Shown here in pieces: positions 55,575-64,000 of a stretch of DNA of 64,000 nt. The stretch is taken from assembly GCF_013031405.1 (NCBI RefSeq), contig NZ_WPZY01000007.1:186001-250000 (forward strand). The letters run 5' to 3'. The notes below the pieces were generated by a model. It was not told the DNA's origin. It ran no database searches and saw nothing but the letters and a program-made list of their open reading frames with translations. The first letter of the stretch is position 1. Every line of letters starts with the position of its first letter. This stretch comes from Ruegeria sp. HKCCD8929 (GTDB lineage: Bacteria; Pseudomonadota; Alphaproteobacteria; Rhodobacterales; Rhodobacteraceae). Position numbers and translations under genes: made by a program.

Positions 55575-56348
55575 ATGCATGACGCCGGAAAAGTCCATCT
55601 GATCGGAGCCGGGCCGGGAGATCCCGAGTTGATGACCTGCCGGGCGGTTCGGATGCTGCAAGAGGCGGATGTGGTCGTCTATGACAAGCTGGTCAGCCCC
55701 GAGATCGTCGCGATGGCGCCCGCGGGGGCGCGGATGATCCCGGTGGGCAAATCCCCAAAATGCCATCCTGTGCCGCAGGATGAGATCAACGACATTCTTT
55801 TGAACGAGGCCCGCAAGGGGCATGTGGTCGCGCGCCTGAAGGGCGGCGATCCGATGATTTTCGGGCGCGGCTCGGAAGAGGCCGCGTATCTGATGGCCTA
55901 TGGAGTGGTCGTCGATTACGCCCCCGGCATCACCGCCGCGCAGGGCGCAAGCTGTGCCACCGGCGTGCCGCTGACCCATCGCGGGTTGGCCACATCGGTG
56001 CAGTATGTGACCGGGCACCGGCAGGCGGACAAGGTACTGGATCTGGACTGGAAGCGTCTGGCCGATCCCGACTGTACGCTGGTGATCTACATGGGCGTGG
56101 CCAATATCGGCCAGATCGCCATGGGTCTGATGACCGAGAACCTGCCGGGCTCGACCCCGGTGCTGGCCGTGGGCCGCGCGACGACGCCGGATGAGCGTCG
56201 TCTGGTGTCCCGTCTGGATCGTATTGCAGCAGATGTGCGCGCGGCGGCGCTGACGGCGCCGACGCTGTTCATCATTGGCAAGGTGGTCTCACTTTATGCC
56301 GAGCAGCCGGTGGCCGAGCTTGTGGAACAGGTGAAGGCGCATGGGTAG
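55575..56348 (+). CDS. nirE: NirE, uroporphyrinogen-III C-methyltransferase for haem d1
   Basis: A 257-residue SAM-dependent methyltransferase of the CobA/SUMT family: VHLIGAGPGDPELMT at residues 6-20, VVVYDKLVSPEI, LKGGDPMIFGRGSEE and TPVLAVGRATTPDERR. It makes precorrin-2, the first step from uroporphyrinogen III to sirohaem and haem d1. GGAG precedes the ATG. It opens the haem d1 operon; its stop overlaps the upstream start of nirC by eight bases. Confidence 0.94.
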   Translation: MHDAGKVHLIGAGPGDPELMTCRAVRMLQEADVVVYDKLVSPEIVAMAPAGARMIPVGKSPKCHPVPQDEINDILLNEARKGHVVARLKGGDPMIFGRGSEEAAYLMAYGVVVDYAPGITAAQGASCATGVPLTHRGLATSVQYVTGHRQADKVLDLDWKRLADPDCTLVIYMGVANIGQIAMGLMTENLPGSTPVLAVGRATTPDERRLVSRLDRIAADVRAAALTAPTLFIIGKVVSLYAEQPVAELVEQVKAHG

Positions 56349-56766
56349 CGTCGCTCACAAGCGCTTAGGGCGGCGCCCGACCCTGGGTGGGCGAGAAGCG
56401 CCCTCCCATGGGGAGGGTCGGGCGCTGCCCGGCGTGGCCGCCGGGCGATCTGGTTGGGCGGCGCGAGCGGTACTGACAACCGCTCTGCTTGTTGCCACCT
56501 CGGCCTTTGCCGCTGACGTGCTCGACCCCAACGCTCTCAAACGCCTGGTGCATCAGGATTGCGGGTCATGTCATGGCCTCACGCTGAAAGGCGGGTTGGG
56601 GCCGGATCTGCGGGCGCAGAACCTGCAGCATTATGACGTGGACGTCCTGACCGGCGTCATCCTCGACGGTATCCCCGACACCGCCATGCCCCCCTGGCGC
56701 CCGCTGGTGACCGAGGAAGAGGCCGAGTGGATCGCCCATTATCTGCTGGAACCGGAGGACCAATGA
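56341..56766 (+). CDS. nirC: NirC, small periplasmic cytochrome c
   Basis: A c-type cytochrome with CGSCH near residue 78 and a distal Met in DTAMPPWRPL. The ATG at 56341 overlaps nirE and has an AGGTGAAGG before it, but the first 40 or so residues are encoded by a GC-rich repeat (56364-56451). The signal peptide core (AVLTTALLVATSAFAAD) lies after it. A GTG at 56434 would give a normal 110-residue precursor but has a poor ribosome site. So the true start is uncertain. NirC can give electrons to NirS. Confidence 0.85.
   Translation: MGSVAHKRLGRRPTLGGREAPSHGEGRALPGVAAGRSGWAARAVLTTALLVATSAFAADVLDPNALKRLVHQDCGSCHGLTLKGGLGPDLRAQNLQHYDVDVLTGVILDGIPDTAMPPWRPLVTEEEAEWIAHYLLEPEDQ
56364..56451. repeat. 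GC-rich structured repeat, family B, inside the nirC reading frame
   Basis: Hairpins CCCTCCC-AT-GGGGAGGG and GCCCGGCGTGGCCGCCGGGC follow GGGCGGCGCCCGACC. The second half aligns with 29715-29756. It lies between the nirE stop and the signal-peptide codons of nirC, in a frame that stays open, so it would be translated if nirC starts at 56341. Confidence 0.72.
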
Positions 56767-57908
56767 AACGCTTTGCTCTTGGCCTGATGGCCGCCCTGAT
56801 GATGAGCGCCGCACAAGCGGAGCCGACAGCCACCGGCGACCTTGGACTGGTGATCGAACGGGCTACTGGCTCGGTCCTGCTGGTCGATCAGTCCGACCGC
56901 GCTGCACTGGCGCGAATCGAGGGTCTGGGCGATCTGAGCCATGCCTCGCTGGTCTATTCGCCGGATGAACGGTTCGCTTACGTCTTTGGCCGCGACGGCG
57001 GGCTGACCAAGGTCGATATCGTCACCCGCCAGATTGCGGGGCGCGTGGTGCAGGCGGGCAATGCCATCGGCGGCGCGATCTCGGACGATGGCGAGTTGGT
57101 GGCGGTTTCGAATTACGAGCCCGGCGGTGTGCGGGTCTTTGACGCCGACACGCTGGAGATGGTGGCCGACATTCCCACTGGCAGTAAGACCATCGGCCTT
57201 GTCGATGCGCCGGGGCGGCGGTTCGTGTTCACCATGTGGGATACCGGTGAGACCTGGATCGCGGATTTTGTGGGTGGCGCGCCAGAGATCACGAAGATCG
57301 AGGATATGGGGAGGAACCCCTATGACGCGCTGATCACCGCCAATGGACGCACCTATATCACCGGTCTGTTTGGCGAGGACGGGTTGACGGCGCTGGACCT
57401 GTGGTCCGACAGCCCCGAACCGATCCGCGTGCTGCCCGGTTATGGCCGGGGTCAGGAGGAGATGCCGGTTTACAAGATGCCGCATCTTGAGGGCTGGGCG
57501 CTGACGGGGCGCGAGTTCGTGCTGCCCGCTGTGGGCCACCCGCAGGTACTCTGGGTCGATGCCGAGACGCTGACCGAGACCGGGCGGACGCAGACCCATG
57601 GTCAGCCGGTCTTTGCCATGGCCCGGCCCGATGGGCGGCAAGTCTGGGTCAATTTCGCCCATCCGCTCAACGACACCATTCAGGTGATCGACAGCGTCAG
57701 CAAGCAGATCATCCACGAATTCAAGCCGGGCCCCGCCGTGCTGCATATGGAGTTCACGCCCCGCGGGCATGAGGTGTGGATCAGCGTGCGCGACGCCAAC
57801 AAGGTCATGGTCTACGACACGCAAACCTTTGAGAAACTGCGCGAGATTGAGGCGGAGAGCCCGTCGGGCATCTTCTTTACCGCCCGCGCGCACAGAACGG
57901 GGCTGTGA
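56763..57908 (+). CDS. nirF: NirF, haem d1 biosynthesis protein (d1-type propeller)
   Basis: A 381-residue protein with a short signal (MKRFALGLMAALMMSAAQA) and a beta-propeller homologous to the d1 domain of NirS. Features include ATGSVLLVDQSDRAAL, SPDERFAYVFGRDGGLTKVD, PHLEGWALTGREFVLP and HMEFTPRGHEVWISVRD. NirF catalyses a late step of haem d1 synthesis (dehydrogenation of a side chain in the periplasm or membrane). Four-base overlap with nirC. Confidence 0.94.
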   Translation: MKRFALGLMAALMMSAAQAEPTATGDLGLVIERATGSVLLVDQSDRAALARIEGLGDLSHASLVYSPDERFAYVFGRDGGLTKVDIVTRQIAGRVVQAGNAIGGAISDDGELVAVSNYEPGGVRVFDADTLEMVADIPTGSKTIGLVDAPGRRFVFTMWDTGETWIADFVGGAPEITKIEDMGRNPYDALITANGRTYITGLFGEDGLTALDLWSDSPEPIRVLPGYGRGQEEMPVYKMPHLEGWALTGREFVLPAVGHPQVLWVDAETLTETGRTQTHGQPVFAMARPDGRQVWVNFAHPLNDTIQVIDSVSKQIIHEFKPGPAVLHMEFTPRGHEVWISVRDANKVMVYDTQTFEKLREIEAESPSGIFFTARAHRTGL

Positions 57909-58903
57909 CCGAGATGTGCCATATCACCGATCCCATTGACCGCGCCCTGCTGGACGACTGGCAGCGTGATTTCCCGGTGACCGCGCGCCCGTTTGCGGTG
58001 CCGGCGCAGGTGCTGGACCTGACCGAGGCCGAAGTGATCGACCGCCTGGCGCGGATGCGCGCGGCGGGACGGATCACCCGGGTGGGGGCGACAATCGCGC
58101 CGGGCACCGTCTCGGCCAGTACGCTCGCCGCCGTGGCTGCCCCCGAGGAGCGGATCGAGGAGGTGGCGGCGCTGATCGATGCCGAGCCGGGGGTGAACCA
58201 CAATTACCTGCGCGAGGATCGCTGGAACCTTTGGTTCGTGGCCACCGGGCCGGATCGGGAGCACGTGAACGACACGCTGGCCCGGATCGAAGCCCGCACC
58301 GGGCTGCGGGTGCTCGATCTGCGGCTGGTGCGCCCATTCAACGTCGATCTGGGCTTCCGGATGGCAGCCAAGACGCCCCGCGTCCCGGCCCCGCGCCGGA
58401 TCGACCGCTCGGCGATGCAGAGCGGCGACCGGGACCTGTTGCAGGCGCTGAGTTCGGGCCTGCCGCTGGTGGCGGAACCTTATGCGGCGCTGGCCAAGTC
58501 TCTGGGCCGTGATGGCTCGGACGTCATGCGCCGCATCAGCGCACTGCATGGGGCGGGCATTGTCTCGCGGCTGGGCGTTATCGTGCGCCACCGGGCGCTA
58601 GGGTGGTCCGCCAACGCGATGGTGGTCTGGGACCTGCCGGCCGAACAGATCGACGCTGCGGGCCCGGCGCTGGCCGCGCATCCCGGCGTGACGCTCTGTT
58701 ACGAGCGGCGGCCGGCCGAGGGGGTCTGGCCCTATCGCCTTTACTCCATGATCCACGCCCGCTCGCGCCCCGAAGCGCGCGAGGTTCTGGCCGGGGCCTC
58801 GGCCCTGCCCGAACTGGCGGGGGTTTCGCACAAGGTGCTGTTCTCGGTCCGCTGCTTCAAGCAGACCGGCGCGCTGATCAAACCGAAGGAGGCCGCCGCA
58901 TGA
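57905..58903 (+). CDS. nirDL: NirDL fusion, sirohaem decarboxylase subunits
   Basis: A 332-residue protein made of two Lrp/AsnC-like halves: residues 1-165 resemble NirD and 185-332 resemble NirL, joined by a Pro/Arg-rich linker. Both halves have an N-terminal helix-turn-helix (LLDDWQRDFPV and LLQALSSGLPLV). With NirG and NirH it decarboxylates sirohaem to 12,18-didecarboxysirohaem. The GTG start overlaps the nirF stop by four bases. The fused form is known from Paracoccus. Confidence 0.93.
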   Translation: MTEMCHITDPIDRALLDDWQRDFPVTARPFAVPAQVLDLTEAEVIDRLARMRAAGRITRVGATIAPGTVSASTLAAVAAPEERIEEVAALIDAEPGVNHNYLREDRWNLWFVATGPDREHVNDTLARIEARTGLRVLDLRLVRPFNVDLGFRMAAKTPRVPAPRRIDRSAMQSGDRDLLQALSSGLPLVAEPYAALAKSLGRDGSDVMRRISALHGAGIVSRLGVIVRHRALGWSANAMVVWDLPAEQIDAAGPALAAHPGVTLCYERRPAEGVWPYRLYSMIHARSRPEAREVLAGASALPELAGVSHKVLFSVRCFKQTGALIKPKEAAA

Positions 58904-59352
58904 CGCCGCTCGACGCCACCGACCGCCGTTTGCTGAACCGGATGCAGGAAGACCTGCCGCTGGTCGCCCATCCCTATGCCGCCGTGGCAGAGGAGCTGGG
59001 GATCGGCGAGGACGAGTTGCTGGCGCGGCTGGCGCGGATGAAGGAGGACCGGGTGATCACCCGGTTCGGACCGTTTTTCGATGCCGCTGCCATGGGCGGG
59101 GCCTTTTGCCTGTGTGCCATGGCGGTGCCGAAGGCCGAGTTCGACGCGGTCCTGACCAAAGTCAATGCGCATGCGGAGGTCGCGCATAATTATCAGCGCA
59201 CGCATCGGCTGAACATGTGGTTCGTGCTGGCCACCGAAACGCCTGACGGGATTGGGGCCTGCGCCGATGCGATCGAACGGGAAACGGGGATCACGGTCCT
59301 GCGGTTTCCGAAACTGCAAGAATTCTTCATCGGGTTCCGGGTGGCGGCATGA
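58900..59352 (+). CDS. nirG: NirG, sirohaem decarboxylase subunit
   Basis: A 150-residue Lrp/AsnC-like protein (DRRLLNRMQEDLPLVAHPYAAVAEELG, then HNYQRTHRLNMWFVLA). The HNYxRxHxLNxWF segment forms the active-site region in the sirohaem decarboxylase family. Overlaps nirDL and nirH by four bases. A longer frame from 58603 is only an overlap with nirDL. Confidence 0.93.
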   Translation: MTPLDATDRRLLNRMQEDLPLVAHPYAAVAEELGIGEDELLARLARMKEDRVITRFGPFFDAAAMGGAFCLCAMAVPKAEFDAVLTKVNAHAEVAHNYQRTHRLNMWFVLATETPDGIGACADAIERETGITVLRFPKLQEFFIGFRVAA

Positions 59353-59831
59353 TTGACGACACGGACAGACAGATCATCGCGGCGATGCAGGGCGGTTTGC
59401 CGCTGGTCCCTGCCCCCTTTGCCGAGATCGCATCGCGGCTGGAGATGGACGAGGGCGACCTGATGGCGCGCATCGCGGCGATGAAGGCCAGCGGTGTGAT
59501 CCGGCGCATCGCGGCGGCGCCCAATCACTACAAGCTGGGCATGACCGCAAACGGGATGACCGTGTGGGATGTCGAGGATGCCCGCGTCGCCGAGCTTGGC
59601 GCGCAGGTGGGCGCCCTGCCCTTTGTCACCCATTGCTATGAACGTCCCCGCGCCCTGCCCGACTGGCCCTACAACCTGTTTGCCATGGTCCATGGCGCCT
59701 CGGGCGATGAGGTCGAGGAGAAGCGGGCGCAGATCGCGGCGCTGCTGGGTGCGGCCTGCCGGGGGCACGACATTCTCTATTCAACGCGCATCCTGAAAAA
59801 GACCGGGCTGCGCCTGAAGGAAAGGAACTGA
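59349..59831 (+). CDS. nirH: NirH, sirohaem decarboxylase subunit
   Basis: A 160-residue protein of the same family ([69 protein letters not shown]). It pairs with NirG or NirDL in the decarboxylase. The stop is one base before the nirJ start. Confidence 0.93.
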   Translation: MIDDTDRQIIAAMQGGLPLVPAPFAEIASRLEMDEGDLMARIAAMKASGVIRRIAAAPNHYKLGMTANGMTVWDVEDARVAELGAQVGALPFVTHCYERPRALPDWPYNLFAMVHGASGDEVEEKRAQIAALLGAACRGHDILYSTRILKKTGLRLKERN

Positions 59832-59832
59832 C

Positions 59833-61044
59833 ATGTTCCGACTGAGCGAATACATGAAGCAACTGGTCGCGCCGACACCGGTGCGCAAGCGGCGACCCGG
59901 CCCGGTGAAGCCGGTGGTGATCTGGAACCTGACGCGGCGCTGCAACCTGAAATGCCGTCACTGCTATACGGTTTCGGCGGATGTGAACTTTCCCGGTGAG
60001 CTGAGCCATGAACAGGCGATGGAGACGCTGGAGGATCTGGGCCGGTTCCGTATCCCGGCGCTGATCTTGTCGGGCGGCGAGCCGCTGGACCGGTTCGATT
60101 TCTACGATATCGCGACCCGGGCGCGGGACCTGGTGCCGATGCTGGCACTGTCGACCAATGGCACCAAGATCCATGGCGAGGCCGCCGACCGGATTGCAGA
60201 GGTGGGGTTCAGCTATGTGGGCGTTTCTCTGGACGGGATCGGGGCCACCAACGACTGGTTCCGGGGCGTCGAGGGCGCCTTTGCCGATGCTCTGCGCGGG
60301 GTGCGTGAATGCAAGAAGCGCGGCATCAAGGTGGGGCTGCGGTTCTGTCTGACCGAAGGCACCCAGCATCATCTGCCGGACCTGCTGAAGCTCTGTGATG
60401 ACGAGGGGGTGGACAAGTTCTATCTGTCGCATCTGGTCTATGCGGGCCGGGGCGACAAGAACCGGGGCGAGGATGCCGAGCGCAAGCGGACCCGTCATGC
60501 CATGGACCTGCTTCTGGAGCGGGCCTGGGACGGCGTGCAGGGCGGCCAGCCGCTGGATATCGTGACCGGCAATAATGACGCCGATGCCGGGTATTTCCTG
60601 GGCTGGGTGCAGCACAACTTCGATGACGCGCGGGCGGCGCATGTACGCGAGCATCTTGCGGCCTGGGGCGGGAATTCTTCCGGCCTCGGCGTGGCCAATA
60701 TCGACAATCTGGGCCGGGTGCATCCCGATACCTACTGGTCGGATTACACCGTCGGGAATGTGAAGACGGCGACGTTTTCCGAACTGTGGACCGGCGCCGA
60801 CCGGATGCTGGAGTTGCTACGGACGCGGCCTCGCCCGTTGAAGGGGCGCTGCGGGGCGTGCCGGTTGCAGGATGTCTGTGGCGGCAATACGCGCATCCGG
60901 GCATTGCAACTGACCGGCGATCCGTGGGCCGAGGACCCGGCCTGTTATCTGTCTGATGCCGAGATCGGGGTCGAAGGCGGCGAGCGGCTGGAAGTGACGC
61001 CATTTCGGGGGAAGAGCCATGATCCGGCGCATCAGTTCTTTTGA
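59833..61044 (+). CDS. nirJ: NirJ, radical SAM enzyme of haem d1 synthesis
   Basis: A 403-residue radical SAM protein with the 4Fe-4S motif [10 protein letters not shown] (Cys37, Cys41, Cys44), then [13 protein letters not shown]-terminal auxiliary cluster region has [17 protein letters not shown] and DPACYL. NirJ replaces two propionate side chains during haem d1 formation. Confidence 0.95.
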   Translation: MFRLSEYMKQLVAPTPVRKRRPGPVKPVVIWNLTRRCNLKCRHCYTVSADVNFPGELSHEQAMETLEDLGRFRIPALILSGGEPLDRFDFYDIATRARDLVPMLALSTNGTKIHGEAADRIAEVGFSYVGVSLDGIGATNDWFRGVEGAFADALRGVRECKKRGIKVGLRFCLTEGTQHHLPDLLKLCDDEGVDKFYLSHLVYAGRGDKNRGEDAERKRTRHAMDLLLERAWDGVQGGQPLDIVTGNNDADAGYFLGWVQHNFDDARAAHVREHLAAWGGNSSGLGVANIDNLGRVHPDTYWSDYTVGNVKTATFSELWTGADRMLELLRTRPRPLKGRCGACRLQDVCGGNTRIRALQLTGDPWAEDPACYLSDAEIGVEGGERLEVTPFRGKSHDPAHQFF

Positions 61045-61093
61045 TTTTGCGGGGCATGGCTCCGCAACCGAGGTGCTGGCGGTAAGGGCGGGA

Positions 61094-61126
61094 GCCTCCG
61101 GCGGGAGTATTTTTGAAAAGATGAAG
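61094..61126 (+). repeat. Dispersed repeat family A, overlapping the nirN start codon
   Basis: GCCTCCGGCGGGAGTATTTT then TGAAAAGATGAAG matches the other family A copies. The ATG of nirN (61121) is the ATG of the terminal AGATGAAG, so the repeat supplies the leader and the first two codons of the gene. Confidence 0.8.
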
Positions 61127-62668
61127 ATCGGGGGCGTTATTTGCGCTCTGGCCGTCGTGTTTGCTGGAACGGCGCAGGCGGGGCCGGTGGAGGATTATTC
61201 GGAGAATTGTGCCTCGTGCCATGGGGCGGACCGGCTGGGCGGGCTGGGACCCGCGCTGATTCCCGAGACGTTGCGGCGGATGCGGGGGCCGAAAGTGGCC
61301 GCGGTGATCCGGGATGGACGCACGGCAACGCAGATGCCGGGATTTGGCGACGCGCTGGACGAGGCCGCGATTGCGGCGTTGTCGGACTATCTCAAGGAGC
61401 CGCTGGCGGAGGTACCGCCCTGGGGCGAGGCCGAGATCTTAGCGAGCCGGGTGTTGGATGAGGAGTATGTGGTGGCGGCGGCTCCGGTCTGGGACAGTGA
61501 TCCGATGAACATCACGCTGGTGGTGGAGACCGGCGATCATCATGTCAGCGTGCTGGATGGCGATACATTCGCGGTTCTGGATCGGTTCGAGACGCCGTTC
61601 GCCGTGCATGGCGGGCCGAAATTCAGCCCCGACGGGCGCTATGTCTTCATCATGTCGCGCGATGGCTGGGTGCAGAAATATGACCTCTGGTCCCTGCAAC
61701 AGGTGGGCCGGGTGCGGGCGGGGCTCAACAGCCGCAACATTGCCATGAGCCATGACGGTAAGTGGCTGGCGGTGGCGAATTACCTGCCGATGACGCTGAC
61801 GCTGCTCTCCACCGAGGATCTGTCGGTGGCCCGCGTCATGGAGGTGGTGAGCAAGCAGGGCGAGCCCAGCCGGGTCTCGGCCGTCTATCAGGCGCCGCAG
61901 CGGCAGAGCTTTATCCTGGCGCTCAAGGATGCGCCCGAGATCTGGGAGGTGGCGACCGATCCGAATGCCGATCCGGTCTATGAGGGGTTCATTCACACGC
62001 AGCGCAAGGGGATGATCGAGGCGATCCCGTCCTCGGAAGGCCTGTTTGCGCGGCGGCGGATCGAGATCAGCGAGCCGCTGGACGATTTCTTTTTCGACGA
62101 CGATTACCGCAATCTGATCGGGGCGGCGCGCGACGGGGTGCGGGGTGTGGTCGTCAATCTGAATGTGGGCCGCGAGATTGCCGAGCTGCCGCTGGAGGGG
62201 ATGCCGCATCTGGGCTCGGGCATCAGTTGGGAGCGCGATGGCCGGCGCGTCATGGCGACGCCGCATCTGAAGGAGGGTAAGCTCTCGATCCTCGATACCG
62301 AAAGCTGGGAGGCGATCACGACGATCAGAACCGAGGGGCCGGGGTTCTTTCTGCGCAGCCACGAGAACACGCCCTATTTCTGGGCCGATGTGTTCTTTGG
62401 CCCCAACAAGGACGCGATGCATGTGATCGACAAGCAGAGCCTGGAGATCGTGCGCACGCTGCGTCCGGTGCCGGATGCCACGGTCGCGCATGTGGAGTTC
62501 ACCCGCGACGGCAAACACGCGCTGGTCTCGGTCTGGGAGGAGGACGGCGCGGTGATCGTCTATGATGCGCAGACGCTGGAAGAGGTCAAACGGTTGCCCA
62601 TGCGCAAACCGTCGGGAAAATACAATGTCTTCAACAAGATCACCTTCTCGGAAGGCACCAGCCACTGA
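61121..62668 (+). CDS. nirN: NirN, periplasmic c-type/d1-type haem d1 maturation protein
   Basis: A 515-residue protein from the ATG at 61121, which begins a clean signal peptide (MKIGGVICALAVVFAGTAQA). An ATG at 61019 overlapping nirJ would put 34 residues before it. The c-haem site is CASCH and the rest is a d1-type propeller (NMTLVVETGDHHVSVLDGD-like strands, GSGISWERDGRRVMATPHLKEG). NirN finishes haem d1 by making the acrylate side chain and passes it to NirS. The start lies inside a family A repeat. Confidence 0.92.
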   Translation: MKIGGVICALAVVFAGTAQAGPVEDYSENCASCHGADRLGGLGPALIPETLRRMRGPKVAAVIRDGRTATQMPGFGDALDEAAIAALSDYLKEPLAEVPPWGEAEILASRVLDEEYVVAAAPVWDSDPMNITLVVETGDHHVSVLDGDTFAVLDRFETPFAVHGGPKFSPDGRYVFIMSRDGWVQKYDLWSLQQVGRVRAGLNSRNIAMSHDGKWLAVANYLPMTLTLLSTEDLSVARVMEVVSKQGEPSRVSAVYQAPQRQSFILALKDAPEIWEVATDPNADPVYEGFIHTQRKGMIEAIPSSEGLFARRRIEISEPLDDFFFDDDYRNLIGAARDGVRGVVVNLNVGREIAELPLEGMPHLGSGISWERDGRRVMATPHLKEGKLSILDTESWEAITTIRTEGPGFFLRSHENTPYFWADVFFGPNKDAMHVIDKQSLEIVRTLRPVPDATVAHVEFTRDGKHALVSVWEEDGAVIVYDAQTLEEVKRLPMRKPSGKYNVFNKITFSEGTSH

Positions 62669-62888
62669 GGGCCGCTGGCCGGTCTGGAAACTGGCGCTGC
62701 TGCTTTACCCCTTTGCTGCCGGAACGGTGGCGATCAACCTGTTTCTGGCGGGGCTGATCGCGCATGCCGTCGGGTATTCGGCGCTGAGCCCTGTCGCCTC
62801 GATCCTGTGGTCCGTACCGCTGGGCATACCGGCCACCTGGGCGGCGGGGCGCTGGGTGCGCAGTCTCATGGATGAGGCGGACGGGTGA
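62625..62888 (+). CDS. Small membrane protein after nirN
   Basis: An 87-residue protein overlapping the end of nirN by 44 bases. After a basic leader of about 20 residues there are two TM helices (residues about 23-45 and 52-72; LALLLYPFAAGTVAINLFLAG and SPVASILWSVPLGIPAT). Similar small two-helix proteins end some nir operons, but the function is unknown. The start is uncertain: no good ribosome site was seen before the ATG. Confidence 0.65.
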   Translation: MSSTRSPSRKAPATEGRWPVWKLALLLYPFAAGTVAINLFLAGLIAHAVGYSALSPVASILWSVPLGIPATWAAGRWVRSLMDEADG

Positions 62889-62889
62889 C

Positions 62890-64000
62890 TCAGGCCGCGA
62901 GCGCGGGGTCCTTGCGGCGGGCCAGCGGGCGCCCGGCGACGGCGAGGAAGGCGGTTGAGACGGCGATGCCCAGAATGGCGGGGCAGTAGAGCAGCCACCA
63001 GAGCTCGGGCCGCTGGATCACCACCGGGGCGATCACGCCGCGTATGCCTTCGAGAACGACGAGGATGGTGAAGGCGGTCAGGATCTGCGGCCAAAGGCCA
63101 AAGCGCGAGAAGCCGCCGAGCATCAGGGTGGCAAACCCCATCAGCGCCACGGCGATGCAGATGGCGATCCATGAAAAGCGCTGATGCAGTTCCTCGATCA
63201 TTTCGCCGACGCTGTATTCCTCGACCTCGGAGATACTGTCCCGGTCGAGGATCAGATCGGCGGTCGGGATCGCCTGCAGGCTGCGTTTCAGCATGCCGCC
63301 GCCCCGGGTGAGCGAGGAGATGTCGTATGAGACGTCCTGAAACAGCGTGGTCGACATGGTGCGCGTGCCGGTATCATAGCGCAGCGCCATGCCGTCGAGC
63401 ATGACCAGGTTGAGCCCTGCCCCGCCGCGCACCAGAAAGGCGCGCGTGCCGGAATAGGTCACGGGTTCCGCCGGGTCGCGCCGGTCCGAGAGGAACACGT
63501 CGTTCAAGGTGCCGTCCAGTTCGATGCTGCCGATATAGACCGTCACCCCATCCGCCGGGTGCAGGAACTCGCCCTCGTTCAGAAGCTGCGCGGTGACGTC
63601 GCCCGCGACCTCCTGCTGGCGCTGTTCCAGTTGCAGGACGGAGGCCGGGCGCAGGTAAAGGCTGATCGCACCCATCATCAGCCCCGAGATCAGGCCGAAG
63701 AGCAGCACCGGGCGTGCCAGACGCCACGGGCTTGAGCCGGTGGCCAGCATCACCGTCAGCTCGCTTTCCCGGCTGAGCCGGTTGGTGGCGTAGACCGAGG
63801 CGGCGAAGATCGCCATGGGCATGACGGTGCGGATCAGCGTGGGCAGCGACAGCGCGGTGAATTCCAGGAACACCATCGCCGACTGGCCGCCGCTGATGAC
63901 CCGGTCGAACAGGCTGACCGAGCGGGTGATCCAGAACACGCCGACCAGAACCAGGGTGAAAAAGCCGAACAGCACCAGCAGTTGTCGCAGGAAGTATCCG
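62890..64000 (-). CDS. lptF: LptF/LptG (YjgP/YjgQ) family lipopolysaccharide export permease, 5' end beyond window
   Basis: At least 369 residues are present; the frame continues to the right edge (GYFLRQLLVLFGFF...), so the start is outside. TM helices flank a beta-jellyroll domain (residues about 120-235). Features include LFDRVISGGQSAMVFLEFTALSLPTLIRTVMPMA and NRLSRESELTVMLATGSSPWRLARP. LptF and LptG form the membrane part of the LptBFG transporter that extracts LPS. The sequence looks like LptF; the neighbouring gene would decide. It converges with the nir operon one base after the last stop. Confidence 0.85.
   Translation of the reverse strand, partial: GYFLRQLLVLFGFFTLVLVGVFWITRSVSLFDRVISGGQSAMVFLEFTALSLPTLIRTVMPMAIFAASVYATNRLSRESELTVMLATGSSPWRLARPVLLFGLISGLMMGAISLYLRPASVLQLEQRQQEVAGDVTAQLLNEGEFLHPADGVTVYIGSIELDGTLNDVFLSDRRDPAEPVTYSGTRAFLVRGGAGLNLVMLDGMALRYDTGTRTMSTTLFQDVSYDISSLTRGGGMLKRSLQAIPTADLILDRDSISEVEEYSVGEMIEELHQRFSWIAICIAVALMGFATLMLGGFSRFGLWPQILTAFTILVVLEGIRGVIAPVVIQRPELWWLLYCPAILGIAVSTAFLAVAGRPLARRKDPALAA

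Overview
The window looks like chromosomal or large-replicon DNA of an alphaproteobacterium of the order Rhodobacterales (Roseobacter-type, Ruegeria-like). This is inferred from high GC, ATGA-overlapped operons, short dispersed repeats of a Rhodobacteraceae flavour, cd1-type nir and clade I nos genes with Paracoccus-like order (nosRZDFYLX, nirSECF-DL-GHJN), and a hemP/imelysin/bacterioferritin iron set. No rRNA, tRNA, CRISPR array, prophage or insertion sequence was found. Both edges cut genes: a DUF1348 protein on the left and an LptF/YjgP-type permease on the right. Layout: 1-4.6 kb holds a DUF1348/flavoprotein pair, then a divergent unit of a ThDP-dependent enzyme, a GntR-FCD regulator and an Asp/Glu-racemase-like protein. 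5.0-9.7 kb is a TetR regulator divergent from a four-gene overlapping operon (flavin monooxygenase, SBF transporter, epimerase, SDR), with a perfect 16-bp palindrome between them. 9.8-12.7 kb is copA-cueR with a textbook MerR-type promoter (19-bp spacer). 12.8-17 kb has a beta-hydroxyacid dehydrogenase and an unusual 1018-residue fusion of a small-molecule kinase, an M23-like domain and an AGXT2L-type PLP enzyme ending in a His/Cys tail. 17-26.4 kb is iron-related: hemP with a Cys-rich partner, an imelysin gene, then bfd-bfr-DUF1111-imelysin-DUF1513. A Tat-exported metallo-hydrolase, gph and a thioesterase lie inside this stretch. 26.5-31.8 kb encodes a complete route from arginine to spermidine through agmatine and carboxyspermidine (speA, carboxynorspermidine synthase and decarboxylase, speB). 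31.8-37.3 kb has a LysR regulator divergent from an MmgE/PrpD plus non-pyrrolysine MttB operon, then an HD-domain protein with PhnZ-like ligand spacing opposite a second LysR gene. 37.4-40.5 kb is a TctDE-like two-component pair fused in one operon to a lone periplasmic binding protein. 40.5-63 kb is a denitrification island. The leftward nos operon runs Cys-rich protein, nosR, Z, D, F, Y, L, X, cytochrome c; leftward nirI-nnrS follows; the rightward nir operon is nirS, E, C, F, DL, G, H, J, N plus a small membrane protein. NirS reduces nitrite to NO with haem d1 made by NirE, DL, G, H, J and F; NosZ reduces N2O to N2 with NosDFYL supplying copper and NosR/NosX supplying electrons and flavin. 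No NO reductase (nor) or nitrate reductase is in the window. Matching TTGAC-N4-GTCAA-like boxes before the first nos gene and nirS suggest common control by an FNR/NnrR-type regulator encoded elsewhere. Notable loose ends: two families of short structured repeats that abut or enter the nirC and nirN reading frames, a cluster of TGAACT/AGTTCA repeats before a 52-residue exported peptide next to nos, a CxxCxxCxxC protein heading the nos operon, and the kinase-M23-phospholyase fusion.
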